Below are positions 1 to 8,141 of a DNA stretch of 64,000 nucleotides, piece after piece. The first letter of the stretch is position 1. Each line of letters begins with the position of its first letter. Source of the stretch: Staphylospora marina (GTDB lineage: Bacteria; Bacillota; Bacilli; Thermoactinomycetales; Thermoactinomycetaceae); assembly GCF_003856495.1 (NCBI RefSeq), contig NZ_CP034118.1:2020182-2084181 (forward strand), given 5' to 3'. The notes beneath the pieces are model-generated. The model worked only from the letters and a program-made list of their open reading frames with translations, made no database searches and was not told the DNA's origin. The position numbers and the translations under genes are program-made.

Positions 1-364
1 CGGGAACCTTGATCGACGGCGAAACCGAGCGGGCAATGATCAGGGAAACGGCGTTCAGCAGTTCATCCAATCGTTCTTCCGCCTCCAGAAACTCCCGGAT
101 GACGGGATGCGAATGAAGTTTGTTGCGAAACGAAAGAGCCCGCTCCTTCGCCTCATGATAGTCGGGGTGAAAGATGCCGAATCGGCTCGCCTCGTCAAAC
201 AGCTCTTTCACTTTGCCGAACTCCCGGATGAGCGCCTGGGCTTCGGCGTCCTGCTCGAGCTTTTGTTTGCATGCCAGATAGCGCTTCACTTCTTCGGATT
301 GATTGATGCTGTCGGCCAGGTCGTAGGCTTCCAGCAGAATTTGCGACATGTCCAGCGATTCCAC
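1..364 (-). CDS. ylbF: YlbF family regulator (3' end outside window)
   Basis: The minus-strand reading frame runs off the left edge, so the C-terminus is missing. The visible 121 residues are almost all helical and charged and match the YlbF/YmcA family, including the segment LIREFGKVKELFDEASRFG followed by FHPDYHEAK. In B. subtilis the YlbF-YmcA-YaaT complex binds RNase Y and affects mRNA processing, competence and sporulation; that role is family knowledge. I chose the GTG at 364 because a GGGGGG run lies 7-8 bases upstream and the residues before the first ATG (349) resemble family N-termini. The ATG at 349 is the alternative. Confidence 0.8.
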   Translation of the reverse strand, partial: MESLDMSQILLEAYDLADSINQSEEVKRYLACKQKLEQDAEAQALIREFGKVKELFDEASRFGIFHPDYHEAKERALSFRNKLHSHPVIREFLEAEERLDELLNAVSLIIARSVSPSIKVP

Positions 365-387
365 ATCCCATCCCCCCAACTTCCATT

Positions 388-2265
388 TTACCGGAAATCG
401 CCGGCCAAATCTTCCGTTTTTTGTTCGTCGCGGATGCGAATCCGCCCGATCTCTCCCAGGCGCACCCTCACTTTTTTCCCTTGCTCCCTGGCTTCCAGCA
501 ACCAATCTCCTTGTGTCCTTGACAGGTTTTCGGGGGAAAGCCGCCTTGTCTTTCCTCTGATTTCCACCTCGAGATCCAGGCAAAGTTCCAGGCTTTTCCT
601 CACCATTTCCCTGATCATCGCCGGCGGATAGGAACGGAAGCCGGCGGTCCAGACGGCCGGGAGCGTCCCTTGACGCAACCGGCGATCCGTCGCCGGCCCA
701 TCCGGCAGGATCGCGGAGATCTCCCCGGTGGTTTTTTCCCGGATCTCATCGGCACGGAACCGCCGGTGCCGAACCCGTTCCGCATGCAATCCGGCCCGAT
801 GAAGACATTCCCCGACCGTTTCCGCATCAGCGCCAACCACCGCGAGACCCCCGTCCCCCAGCGGCATCACCTTGTACCCCTCCGCCACAAGCAAGTCTTC
901 CGACCGCTTGGCGGCCGCGGGATCACCGGTCCGGACCAGGACCGCTTCCTCCAAGCGGACGGCCCCGTCCGCCTCCGCCCATTCCCTGATCTTTCTCTCC
1001 GCCCAGTCCGGAAGCGGATGCCCCGTCCATGCGGAAAGCATTTCGGAGAGCTCCTGCGGTTCCAACCCGCAACGAAGGGCACGGGCGACGGAAGAGGCGG
1101 TGACCGCATAGGAGAGCATCCTCTCCCCGCCGAGGAAATCGGCCATTTTCATCAGTTCCAGTCGGTCCCTCAGAGGGAAGTGGGACGGGACCAACAGCTC
1201 CATGCCCGGCTCCAGAAACATCACCGGTTCGTCGGCAGGACCGTCCGTCCACGGAGGCTCCCCCGTCCGCTTCACCCACCGGTCGTTGGCGGTACTCCCC
1301 GTCCACAGCCATCCGGCTTCCCGCAACCAAGCGGCCGTTTTCTCCCACGCGCACTTGGCGGCCCGGGGCACGGTCACGTTCCAGCATTTGTTCAGATTGC
1401 GCTCGAGGTCCTTCAGCGACAGCCAACCGTCCCATTCGGCCGTTTCGAGAACAAGCCAAAAGCCCGCACTTTCCGGAAACCGGCAAATCCACCCGTCTCT
1501 GCAGCATCGATACAGCCACCCGGTCATGCCGGACCAGGAGTGGTTGAGCCATTCGGCAAAGCGGGCCTCGTTCACATCCAGCCGGTCTCCGCACCGCCGG
1601 AGGAGTCCGGCCGTTTCCGCGATGTCCGTCAAAAACAGGATCCAGGGCGGTACATCGTCACTGTCCCAGCGCGTTCCGGAAAACACGTCGCCGTCCAGGT
1701 CCATTTCCACATCCAGCTTCTTCGCTTCCCGAAGCGACAGCCGTCCCCCGGATGTGAGGGGCAGCGGTTCCAAAGCGCAACTGGCGACAAAATGGAAAAA
1801 CGCCTGGCTCAGCCCGGCATGCCGCGGGCCGGCGGGTCCCTCCTCCGGCTGATCCTCACGAAACACGTCCATATGGTCCAGCCAAAAGGACATGAGCGCC
1901 CTTCGCACCTGTTCGGGGACCAACAACACCCTCTCCCCGCCGAGGGCGCGTGCAACATGAATCCACCCTTCTTCGGCCAGAATCTTCACGGCTCCGTGAA
2001 TTTCGGTGTAGCCGGGCAGTGCCCGCAAAAATCTTCCCAACTCCCGTTCCCGGATCCAACCGGAAGAAAACCAGATCCACTCCAGCATCAATGTCCTGGC
2101 ATCTTCGCCGATGCGCTCCCAGGATGTTCGGATCCTTCCCTTGTCCGTGAGAAGCCCCGCCAATGACTCCGCATCGGTCGCGGAAGATGAAAACCGCTTG
2201 GCCAACCGCTCCCGATGCGCCTGAGGAAGCCGTTGCAGAACATCGATCAGATCGGGAGTCGTCAT
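388..2265 (-). CDS. Helicase-associated protein, partner of XPB-like helicase
   Basis: This 625-residue protein begins MTTPDLIDVLQRLPQAHRER and is rich in Trp, Arg and Leu. It resembles the bacterial helicase-associated (XPB/Ssl2 N-terminal-like) proteins usually encoded beside XPB helicases. Its ATG overlaps the stop of the upstream XPB gene by four bases (2262-2265), so the two are almost certainly translationally coupled and probably act in one DNA-repair or remodelling complex. No nuclease motif is evident. The family assignment rests on general resemblance plus context, so the exact function is uncertain. It is followed within 25 bases by ylbF on the same strand. Confidence 0.72.
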   Translation of the reverse strand: MTTPDLIDVLQRLPQAHRERLAKRFSSSATDAESLAGLLTDKGRIRTSWERIGEDARTLMLEWIWFSSGWIRERELGRFLRALPGYTEIHGAVKILAEEGWIHVARALGGERVLLVPEQVRRALMSFWLDHMDVFREDQPEEGPAGPRHAGLSQAFFHFVASCALEPLPLTSGGRLSLREAKKLDVEMDLDGDVFSGTRWDSDDVPPWILFLTDIAETAGLLRRCGDRLDVNEARFAEWLNHSWSGMTGWLYRCCRDGWICRFPESAGFWLVLETAEWDGWLSLKDLERNLNKCWNVTVPRAAKCAWEKTAAWLREAGWLWTGSTANDRWVKRTGEPPWTDGPADEPVMFLEPGMELLVPSHFPLRDRLELMKMADFLGGERMLSYAVTASSVARALRCGLEPQELSEMLSAWTGHPLPDWAERKIREWAEADGAVRLEEAVLVRTGDPAAAKRSEDLLVAEGYKVMPLGDGGLAVVGADAETVGECLHRAGLHAERVRHRRFRADEIREKTTGEISAILPDGPATDRRLRQGTLPAVWTAGFRSYPPAMIREMVRKSLELCLDLEVEIRGKTRRLSPENLSRTQGDWLLEAREQGKKVRVRLGEIGRIRIRDEQKTEDLAGDFR

Positions 2266-3926
2266 CTCTCTTCACACTCCTCCACCGACGTCACGCGATA
2301 ATCATACCCGCGTTCCCGAAGCCAGGATTGCCGCTTCCAGGCGAAATCCAGTTCCACGCTGTCCTCCGACACCAGGTGATAAAACCGGGCCTTTCTTCCT
2401 CCCGGGACGGGTCTCAGGATTCTCCCGAGCCTTTGGGCTTCTTCCTGTCTGGATCCGAATGTTCCCGATACCTGAATGGCCACTCCCGCTCCCGGAAGAT
2501 CCACCGCCATGTTGGCAATGCGCGATACCGCGAGCACCTTGATCGCTTTTTCCCGGAAGAGGCGGTAGCACTCTTCACGGCGCTCACGGGGGGTCCGGCC
2601 GGTAATGACCGGAATGCCGAGCGTTTCCGAGAGATGCTCCAGCTGGTCCAGGTATTGGCCGATGATCAGGACCTGATCGTCCTCGTGCTTCCTTAACAGC
2701 TTGCGCACCGCTTCCAGTTTGCGCGGATTTTCGGCGGCCAACCGAAATTGTTCCCGCTTGCCGGCTTTCAGGTATCGCTCCCGCAACGAAGCATCCATGG
2801 GAACCCTGACTTCGTTCAACTCGGCTTCGGCGATCCATCCGTCCCTCTCCATCTCTTTCCATGAAGCCTCCATGATCCGGGGACCGATCAGGGTGAAGAC
2901 ATCCCCTTCCCGTCCGTCTTCCCGCACCAGGGTGGCCGTCAATCCCAGGCGCCGTTTCCCCTGAATTTGAGAAGTGGCCCGGAACACGGGTGCCGGCAAC
3001 AGATGGACTTCGTCATAGATGATCAGTCCCCAATCCCTTTTCATGAACAGGCTCATGTGCGGGAACGTCCCGTCCCTGTCGCGGTAGGTCATCATCTGGT
3101 ACGTTGTGACGGTCAACGGTCGGATCTCTTTGCGTTCACTCGAATACTCCCCGACCTCATCTTCCGTCAGGGACGTTTTTTGCAGGATTTCGCGAATCCA
3201 CTGTTTGCTGCTGGTGGAACCGGGCGTGAGGATGAGCGTTTCCCGGCCCAGCTTGGCCATCACGGCAAGCGCCGTGACCGTTTTTCCCGCTCCGCACGGA
3301 AGAACGATGACGCCCCCGGCCGAGGGACAGCGCCGCGGATCGCAAAACGCCTCGGCCGCCTCCCGCTGATACTCCCGAAGACCCGGAAAGTGGTTTCCCG
3401 TCGCCAGCCTCACGGAGAGCGGCCGTCCGTCTTCCGTTCCGATCCGGTCCAGAGCGGGCGCTCCCAATTCCAGACAGATTCGCTTGACTTCCCCGCGCCA
3501 TCGGTTCGGAATGAGAAGTCCGCGCTCCGTCCGCTTCGCCTGACCTTCCAACCGCGGATGTGAAACCAGCTTGTCCAGCCACCCCTCCTTGCGGGAGACA
3601 AGCAGGAATCTGTCGGACTCCCCTTCGGCAGGAAGAAGCAGGATGTTCCCGAAATTCTCCATGGATTCCCGGATCAGCCGGATGAGCGGTTCGGGGGGTG
3701 GCAGTTTGGCGTACCGTTCCAACACGTTCAGCACATCCCCGGATGTCAGGCCACGGGCGGCAGCCTCCCACAGGGAGAACCGGTCGATCCGATACGTCTC
3801 CAACGTGCCTCCCGTGCGAAGCTTCCGGGCGAAACCGTCCAGGAGACGGCAAATGTCCTCCGCCTCCTCCGTCCGTTTGTCCACGTAGAGCGTACCGTCA
3901 GACTGCGGCAGGATCCATGTTCCCAT
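2262..3926 (-). CDS. XPB-type DNA repair helicase (SF2)
   Basis: The 554-residue protein carries ordered SF2 helicase motifs: Walker A PCGAGKT at 210-216, DEVH box at 305-308, TAT at 330-332, an XPB-type RED motif at 335-337, and motif VI QRLGRILRP at 498-506. A damage-recognition-like N-terminal region of about 180 residues precedes the ATPase core. Bacterial XPB homologues are ATP-dependent 3'-5' DNA helicases thought to work in nucleotide excision repair or transcription-linked repair. The gene is first in a coupled pair with the helicase-associated protein at 388-2265. The bacterial role is inferred from the family. Confidence 0.9.
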   Translation of the reverse strand: MGTWILPQSDGTLYVDKRTEEAEDICRLLDGFARKLRTGGTLETYRIDRFSLWEAAARGLTSGDVLNVLERYAKLPPPEPLIRLIRESMENFGNILLLPAEGESDRFLLVSRKEGWLDKLVSHPRLEGQAKRTERGLLIPNRWRGEVKRICLELGAPALDRIGTEDGRPLSVRLATGNHFPGLREYQREAAEAFCDPRRCPSAGGVIVLPCGAGKTVTALAVMAKLGRETLILTPGSTSSKQWIREILQKTSLTEDEVGEYSSERKEIRPLTVTTYQMMTYRDRDGTFPHMSLFMKRDWGLIIYDEVHLLPAPVFRATSQIQGKRRLGLTATLVREDGREGDVFTLIGPRIMEASWKEMERDGWIAEAELNEVRVPMDASLRERYLKAGKREQFRLAAENPRKLEAVRKLLRKHEDDQVLIIGQYLDQLEHLSETLGIPVITGRTPRERREECYRLFREKAIKVLAVSRIANMAVDLPGAGVAIQVSGTFGSRQEEAQRLGRILRPVPGGRKARFYHLVSEDSVELDFAWKRQSWLRERGYDYRVTSVEECEER

Positions 3927-4144
3927 GCTCTCGCATCCCCCTTCCCGTCCGGTCGTCTTCCGATGCCGGCGAACCGACGGGGTTGAACGCCTTCCGCCGG
4001 ATCGCCGGGATTCACCTGCTTATTTTTTCCTGAACGGACGAGGTGATGCGCCGGATTCCGGAAACGGGGCATCCCGCAACATCCGGCCGGGTTGATTCGT
4101 CCGATTCTTATGAAGGAGATTTGTTCCGGGAAGGAGAACATGTC

Positions 4145-4612
4145 ATGCGAAAATGGTTGTTGTTGTTCCTGCTGGTCACCGTGCTGACAGGATGTGGAGA
4201 AAATCAGGCAGAGAATCCGTCCGGCAAAGAAAGGGGCACATCGATGAACCAACAAGAGGAACGCCTTTCATTCAAGCAAATTCCCGTGGAAACCGCACCG
4301 CAGGCCGTCCGGGACAAAGCGGCGGAACTCCGGCAAAGAGGTTCGAAAGGACACGAGGTCGTCATTGAGCAAACCAAAACGTATGTGATCATTTCTCTCG
4401 GTGAGCGGAGCACGGCCGGATACCGGATGGAAATCCAGGAAGTGATTCGCCGCGGAGATCGGGTGGAGGTCCGCGTCCGGGAGATCAAACCCCCGAAAGA
4501 CGGATTCGTGGCCCAGGTGATCACCGTCCCCGTCATCGTGATCGAGCTTGAAACGGACACACCGCCGCGTGACGTCGACGTGGTCTTCAGCGAATCCCCG
4601 GACGTGCAGTGA
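4145..4612 (+). CDS. Lipoprotein with PrcB-like C-terminal domain
   Basis: The protein has 155 residues. A lipoprotein signal (basic MRKW, hydrophobic stretch, lipobox LTGC with Cys at about residue 18) predicts export and anchoring to the outer face of the membrane. The mature part, with VIISLGERSTAGYRMEI and a VIVIELETDT strand near the end, resembles the PrcB C-terminal domain found in secreted stress or protease-associated proteins. The ATG at 4145 is preceded by AAGGAG at about 4131, and longer upstream starts lack such a site. It is monocistronic and ends at a strong terminator. Its biological role is unknown. Confidence 0.75.
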   Translation: MRKWLLLFLLVTVLTGCGENQAENPSGKERGTSMNQQEERLSFKQIPVETAPQAVRDKAAELRQRGSKGHEVVIEQTKTYVIISLGERSTAGYRMEIQEVIRRGDRVEVRVREIKPPKDGFVAQVITVPVIVIELETDTPPRDVDVVFSESPDVQ

Positions 4613-4618
4613 CCAGTC

Positions 4619-4650
4619 AAAAAGAGCCTGCCGACATCGGCAGGCTTTTT
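4619..4650. terminator. Bidirectional rho-independent terminator
   Basis: A perfect 9-bp stem (GCCTGCCGA at 4626-4634, TCGGCAGGC at 4637-4645) with a 2-base loop is flanked by A-rich and TTTTT tracts. It can stop the lipoprotein gene on the plus strand and the small gene at 4652-4798 on the minus strand. Confidence 0.9.
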
Positions 4651-4651
4651 G

Positions 4652-4798
4652 TCATGACTTGCGCCGCGGAGAATCCGGTTTGCGGGGCTCTTCCCTCCGG
4701 GGCGGTTCCGGATCGCGCGGAGTCAGGATTTCCGGGAGCGACGGATGTTCGATTTCCGGAAAATCGGTGGCCGGGAAATCAATTCTGAACCGTTTCAT
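4652..4798 (-). CDS. Small proline/arginine-rich protein (48 aa)
   Basis: The ORF encodes MKRFRIDFPATDFPEIEHP and then a Pro/Arg/Glu-rich tail ending in RRKS. It has a near-ideal Shine-Dalgarno AAGGAGGT about six bases before the ATG, and its stop lies right before a bidirectional terminator; both support it being real. I recognise no family, membrane segment or motif beyond low-complexity basic/proline content. Its start codon sits in one arm of a perfect 17-bp inverted repeat (see the repeat entry), suggesting translational control. Confidence 0.55.
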   Translation of the reverse strand: MKRFRIDFPATDFPEIEHPSLPEILTPRDPEPPRREEPRKPDSPRRKS

Positions 4799-4847
4799 GT
4801 CGGTGACCTCCTTTCCACCGATAGCATCCCCCGACATGAAACGGTTC
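4787..4847. repeat. 17-bp perfect inverted repeat around a start codon
   Basis: GAACCGTTTCATGTCGG at 4787-4803 is the exact reverse complement of 4831-4847, with 27 bases between. In minus-strand mRNA the ATG of the 48-aa gene lies in the 3' arm and the AAGGAGGT site lies in the loop, so folding would hide the start codon. Confidence 0.85.
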
Positions 4848-4852
4848 CACAC

Positions 4853-4887
4853 AAAAAAATTCCCGATCCGAAAAGACGGACCGGGAA
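4853..4887 (-). terminator. Rho-independent terminator or attenuator
   Basis: In the minus direction a 10-bp stem (arms 4878-4887 and 4859-4868, one G-U pair) with a short loop is followed by seven Ts. It would end transcripts from the small Trp-rich ORF upstream, or act as an attenuator in front of the 48-aa gene. A weaker hairpin (gggaagctg/cagcttccc) lies at about 4903-4925. Confidence 0.65.
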
Positions 4888-4947
4888 TCGCAGCAAGGAA
4901 GGGGGAAGCTGTCTGCAGCTTCCCTTACTATGTATGCTTGCATTCCT

Positions 4948-5241
4948 TCAAATATCCCTCTCCCCCTCCCCTTCCTCCTCGTCATCCACCCACAGCCACT
5001 GCGATTCCGGAGATTCCGGGGAATCCCAGATTCTGCGAAATGTCTCCGTCCGGGATTGATAAGGTCCCGTCCCGCGAGGAAACCTAACAGCGGAGACGAC
5101 GGATTCGGCTCCTTCCGACCGTGGACGGACGGGCCACGGAGTTCCGGGCGGCCAAGCGCTCCATCCCCGTGCGGCGGGAACCCACCAAGGCCAATACCAC
5201 CACGCCATGTGACACCGGCAGGGACACCAAGCGGGGTACAT
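4948..5241 (-). CDS. Small Trp-rich hypothetical protein (97 aa)
   Basis: The ORF starts MYPAWCPCRCHMAWWYWPWW, continues with a Pro/Arg/Ser-rich middle, and ends in an acidic tail with WLWVDDEEEGEGE. The ATG has GGGGAGGA five bases upstream and the ORF is followed by two hairpins, the second with a T-tract, which argues for expression. The Trp/Cys-rich start with an acidic end is unusual. I recognise no family. The region lies between two transcription units and chance coding cannot be excluded. It diverges from mgtE. Confidence 0.45.
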   Translation of the reverse strand: MYPAWCPCRCHMAWWYWPWWVPAARGWSAWPPGTPWPVRPRSEGAESVVSAVRFPRGTGPYQSRTETFRRIWDSPESPESQWLWVDDEEEGEGERDI

Positions 5242-5338
5242 CCGAATCCTCCCCCCTCGCAATCGGATCCGTCATCCCACAATATATTCCCCCCCGATTC
5301 TGCTCATGACAGCCCGGGGAAAGGAGTGGGCGGATTTG

Positions 5339-6697
5339 ATGAAATCCGGAGACAACAGGCAATCCATGAAGGAATGGGCAAAACGCCTCATCTTGTCGGA
5401 GGATCGCCGCAAAGCCTCGGAAGAGTTGACGGGCCGGCACCCGTATGACCTTCGCCGGATGTTCTTCGAACTGACCCCGGATGAACGGCGTCGTTTTCTG
5501 GACTGGCTGGAACCGGAAGTGATCGCCCTGATCCTCGAGGAATCGGAACCCCGTGAGCAGACCGAACTGCTGGAAGCGCTGGGGCCCCTGAAGGCGGCTT
5601 CGGTGCTGGAGCATATGTCCCGGGATGACGTGGCCGACCTGCTGGGCGGGATGGAGCGGTTGGAGGCGTTGGCATTTCTCCGGCACATGGAGAAAGTGGA
5701 GGCGGACCGGATCCGGGCTTTGCTCCGTTATCCGGAAGACACGGCCGGCGGATTGATGACCGATGAATACGTCACCGTCCGCAGCGAACATACGGTGGAG
5801 GAAGCCATCGCGCATTTGCGGCGGGAAGCCCGCCAGGCGGAAACCATTTATTACGTCTATGTGCTGAATGAACGGGACCGCTTGGTCGGTGTCGTGTCGC
5901 TTCGCGATTTGCTGGTCGCCAATCCCTCGGATTCCGTGAAACACATCATGACGGACCGGGTGATATCGGTGCCGGCGGACATGGATCAGGAAAAGGCGGC
6001 ACACATCCTGGGGCGATATGACTTGCTGGCTTTGCCCGTCATCGACGAAGACCGCCGGTTGCTGGGGATCATCACGGTGGATGACGTGATCGACGTGCTC
6101 ATCGAAGAAGCGGGAGAAGATCTGGAGCGCATTGCCGCGGTGGGAAAAGGAGAACGCTGGCCGGCCAACGCCCTCATGGCGGCGGCCAAGCGGATCCCCT
6201 GGCTGGTCCTCCTTCTCCTGATCGGCACGTTCACGGCCAATCTGCTCGGCTGGTTTGAACCGACCATCCAATCGCTCCCGATCCTCACCGCGTTCATGCC
6301 GATGATCGCCGGAATGACCGGAAACACGGCCACCCAATCTCTGGCGCTGGTGATTCGGAGACTGTCGGAGGATTCACTGCCGGAGAAAGGATACCGGATG
6401 TTGCTCCGAAGAGAAGTGTGGACGGGATTCTGGATCGCTCTCGTTTGCGGACTGCTCATCACGGGCTGGGTGGTCTGGTGGAAAGAGGATGTCATGCTTG
6501 GCGGCATCATCGGTCTTTCCCTGTTCACCTCTTTGTTCATCGGCACGCTGGTGGGCACGTTGGTGCCGATTCTGCTGGATTCTTTCGGAACGGATCCGGC
6601 GGTGGCTTCCGGCCCCCTGATCACCACCCTGAACGACGTGTTCTCGCTCATGATTTATTTCGGCCTGGCAAGCCTGTTCCTGTACTCGCTCTCTTAA
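5339..6697 (+). CDS. mgtE: Magnesium transporter MgtE
   Basis: The product is about 452 residues, the usual MgtE length. It has a cytoplasmic MgtE N domain (residues about 1-130 with repeated LLxxLxPxE-type helices), a CBS pair (about 130-250, each ending near a GVVS or GIIT strand), and a C-terminal membrane domain of about five helices containing the PMIAGMTGNTATQSL segment typical of the pore region. MgtE is a Mg2+-gated Mg2+ channel in the plasma membrane. AAGGAG at 5321 favours the ATG at 5339 or the TTG at 5336; an in-frame ATG at 5306 lies before that site. I see no M-box riboswitch upstream. Confidence 0.93.
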   Translation: MKSGDNRQSMKEWAKRLILSEDRRKASEELTGRHPYDLRRMFFELTPDERRRFLDWLEPEVIALILEESEPREQTELLEALGPLKAASVLEHMSRDDVADLLGGMERLEALAFLRHMEKVEADRIRALLRYPEDTAGGLMTDEYVTVRSEHTVEEAIAHLRREARQAETIYYVYVLNERDRLVGVVSLRDLLVANPSDSVKHIMTDRVISVPADMDQEKAAHILGRYDLLALPVIDEDRRLLGIITVDDVIDVLIEEAGEDLERIAAVGKGERWPANALMAAAKRIPWLVLLLLIGTFTANLLGWFEPTIQSLPILTAFMPMIAGMTGNTATQSLALVIRRLSEDSLPEKGYRMLLRREVWTGFWIALVCGLLITGWVVWWKEDVMLGGIIGLSLFTSLFIGTLVGTLVPILLDSFGTDPAVASGPLITTLNDVFSLMIYFGLASLFLYSLS

Positions 6698-6727
6698 CCC
6701 CGTTTCCGGCAAGGAGGTGAATTCCGC

Positions 6728-8101
6728 ATGGCCGGGGAGATCCTCGGGATGCTCTTGAACGGCTCGCTCATTTTGCTGCTGGTGCTGCTGAACGGCTTTT
6801 TCGTGGCCGCGGAATTCGCGATCGTCAAGGTCCGGGCAACCCGGATCGCCCAATTGAACGAGGAAGGAAACCTCCGGGCGAAAACGGTGCAAAAAATCCT
6901 GAGCGATCTCGACTCGTATCTGTCCGCCACGCAACTGGGCATCACGCTGGCCTCGCTGGGACTGGGGTGGGTGGGCGAACCCTTCCTGGCCCGTCTGTTC
7001 GAACCGTTGCTCATCCGGTTTGGCATCCACGGCCAGTGGATCCACGTGATCTCATTCGGAGCCGCATTTTCCCTGATCACCTATCTTCACATTGTCATCG
7101 GAGAAATGGCCCCCAAATCGCTGGCGATCCGGAAGGCGGAGCAAACGGCCCTGACGGTGGCCAAGCCCCTTCATTGGTTTTTCGTGCTGTTTCGCCCGAC
7201 CATCCGCCTCCTCAACCGGACGGCAATCCGCCTGCTTCGGTGGATCGGTGCGGAAATGGTTCCCGATCACCAACAGGCCCACACGGAAGACGAAATCCGC
7301 ATGCTGGTCGAGCAGAGCCACAAAAGCGGCATCATCGACCAAACGGAGCTGTCTCTGTTCGACAACATCTTCGAATTCACCGACCGGATCGCCCGGGAGG
7401 TGATGATCCCCAGAGTGCGGATGGTTTGTCTGTACGCCGCGCGCCCGTTTGAAGAAAACATGGAAATCATCTACGCCCATCCGTACACCCGGTATCCTTT
7501 GTGCGGGAAAGACAAGGATGACATCCTGGGCATCATCCACATCCGGGACGTGTATCAAAGGCTTCATCGCGGCGAACCGGCGGATTTGAAGCAACTGGTC
7601 CGGCCTGCGGTCTTCGTGCCGGAAACGATGGAACTGAAAGACATTCTTCGCGTGCTTCAGAGACATCGGACGGAAATGGCGATTGTCGCCGACGAATACG
7701 GGGGAACGTACGGTTTGATCACCATCGAGGACATCGTGGAGGAAATCGTCGGAGAGATTCAGGATGAATTCGACGATGAGCGGCCCGCCATTCAGCAGGA
7801 ATCCGGCGGAACGGTGATCGATGCGGGGCTGTTGATCGAAGACGTCAACGAACACTTCGGGTTGAGAATCGAAGACGAAGAAAATGACACCATCGGAGGC
7901 TGGATTTTTTCCAGACTGAAGGAGATTCCCCAACCCGGAGCATTCGTTGACGTGGGGGATTTCCGGTTTGTCGTACAGGAAATGTCCGGTCGCAGAATCA
8001 CCCGCCTTTTGGTGCGTGAACGCTCCGACCCCGGAACCCCGAAAACGTCAAAACAGGCTCCGGACGACGATCCGGAAGTTCCGGCTGATCCGCATCCGTG
8101 A
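6728..8101 (+). CDS. CNNM/CorC (HlyC)-family transporter protein
   Basis: This 457-residue membrane protein has a DUF21/CNNM transmembrane domain (about 1-190, with LLNGFFVAAEFAIVKVR near the start), a CBS pair (about 210-340) and a C-terminal CorC_HlyC domain with DEYGGTYGLITIEDIVEEIVG. Family members are linked to Mg2+ or other divalent cation efflux and resistance. AAGGAGGTGA lies 7 bases before the ATG, and the gene starts 30 bases after mgtE, so the two are probably co-transcribed and act on the same ion balance. Confidence 0.88.
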   Translation: MAGEILGMLLNGSLILLLVLLNGFFVAAEFAIVKVRATRIAQLNEEGNLRAKTVQKILSDLDSYLSATQLGITLASLGLGWVGEPFLARLFEPLLIRFGIHGQWIHVISFGAAFSLITYLHIVIGEMAPKSLAIRKAEQTALTVAKPLHWFFVLFRPTIRLLNRTAIRLLRWIGAEMVPDHQQAHTEDEIRMLVEQSHKSGIIDQTELSLFDNIFEFTDRIAREVMIPRVRMVCLYAARPFEENMEIIYAHPYTRYPLCGKDKDDILGIIHIRDVYQRLHRGEPADLKQLVRPAVFVPETMELKDILRVLQRHRTEMAIVADEYGGTYGLITIEDIVEEIVGEIQDEFDDERPAIQQESGGTVIDAGLLIEDVNEHFGLRIEDEENDTIGGWIFSRLKEIPQPGAFVDVGDFRFVVQEMSGRRITRLLVRERSDPGTPKTSKQAPDDDPEVPADPHP

Positions 8102-8141
8102 ACCTGTGAAGGGTTTCCCCGTATGGTCGACCGAAGCGAGT

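Noticed and set aside
670-2166. 498-codon plus-strand frame
   Set aside because: Lies opposite the helicase-associated gene; Pro/Arg/His-rich composition typical of an antisense shadow in G+C-rich DNA; no ribosome site.
4890-5338. M-box (Mg2+) riboswitch upstream of mgtE
   Set aside because: I looked for the conserved M-box segments on the plus strand and did not find them.
5084-6337. 417-codon minus-strand frame
   Set aside because: Antisense to mgtE with no family features.
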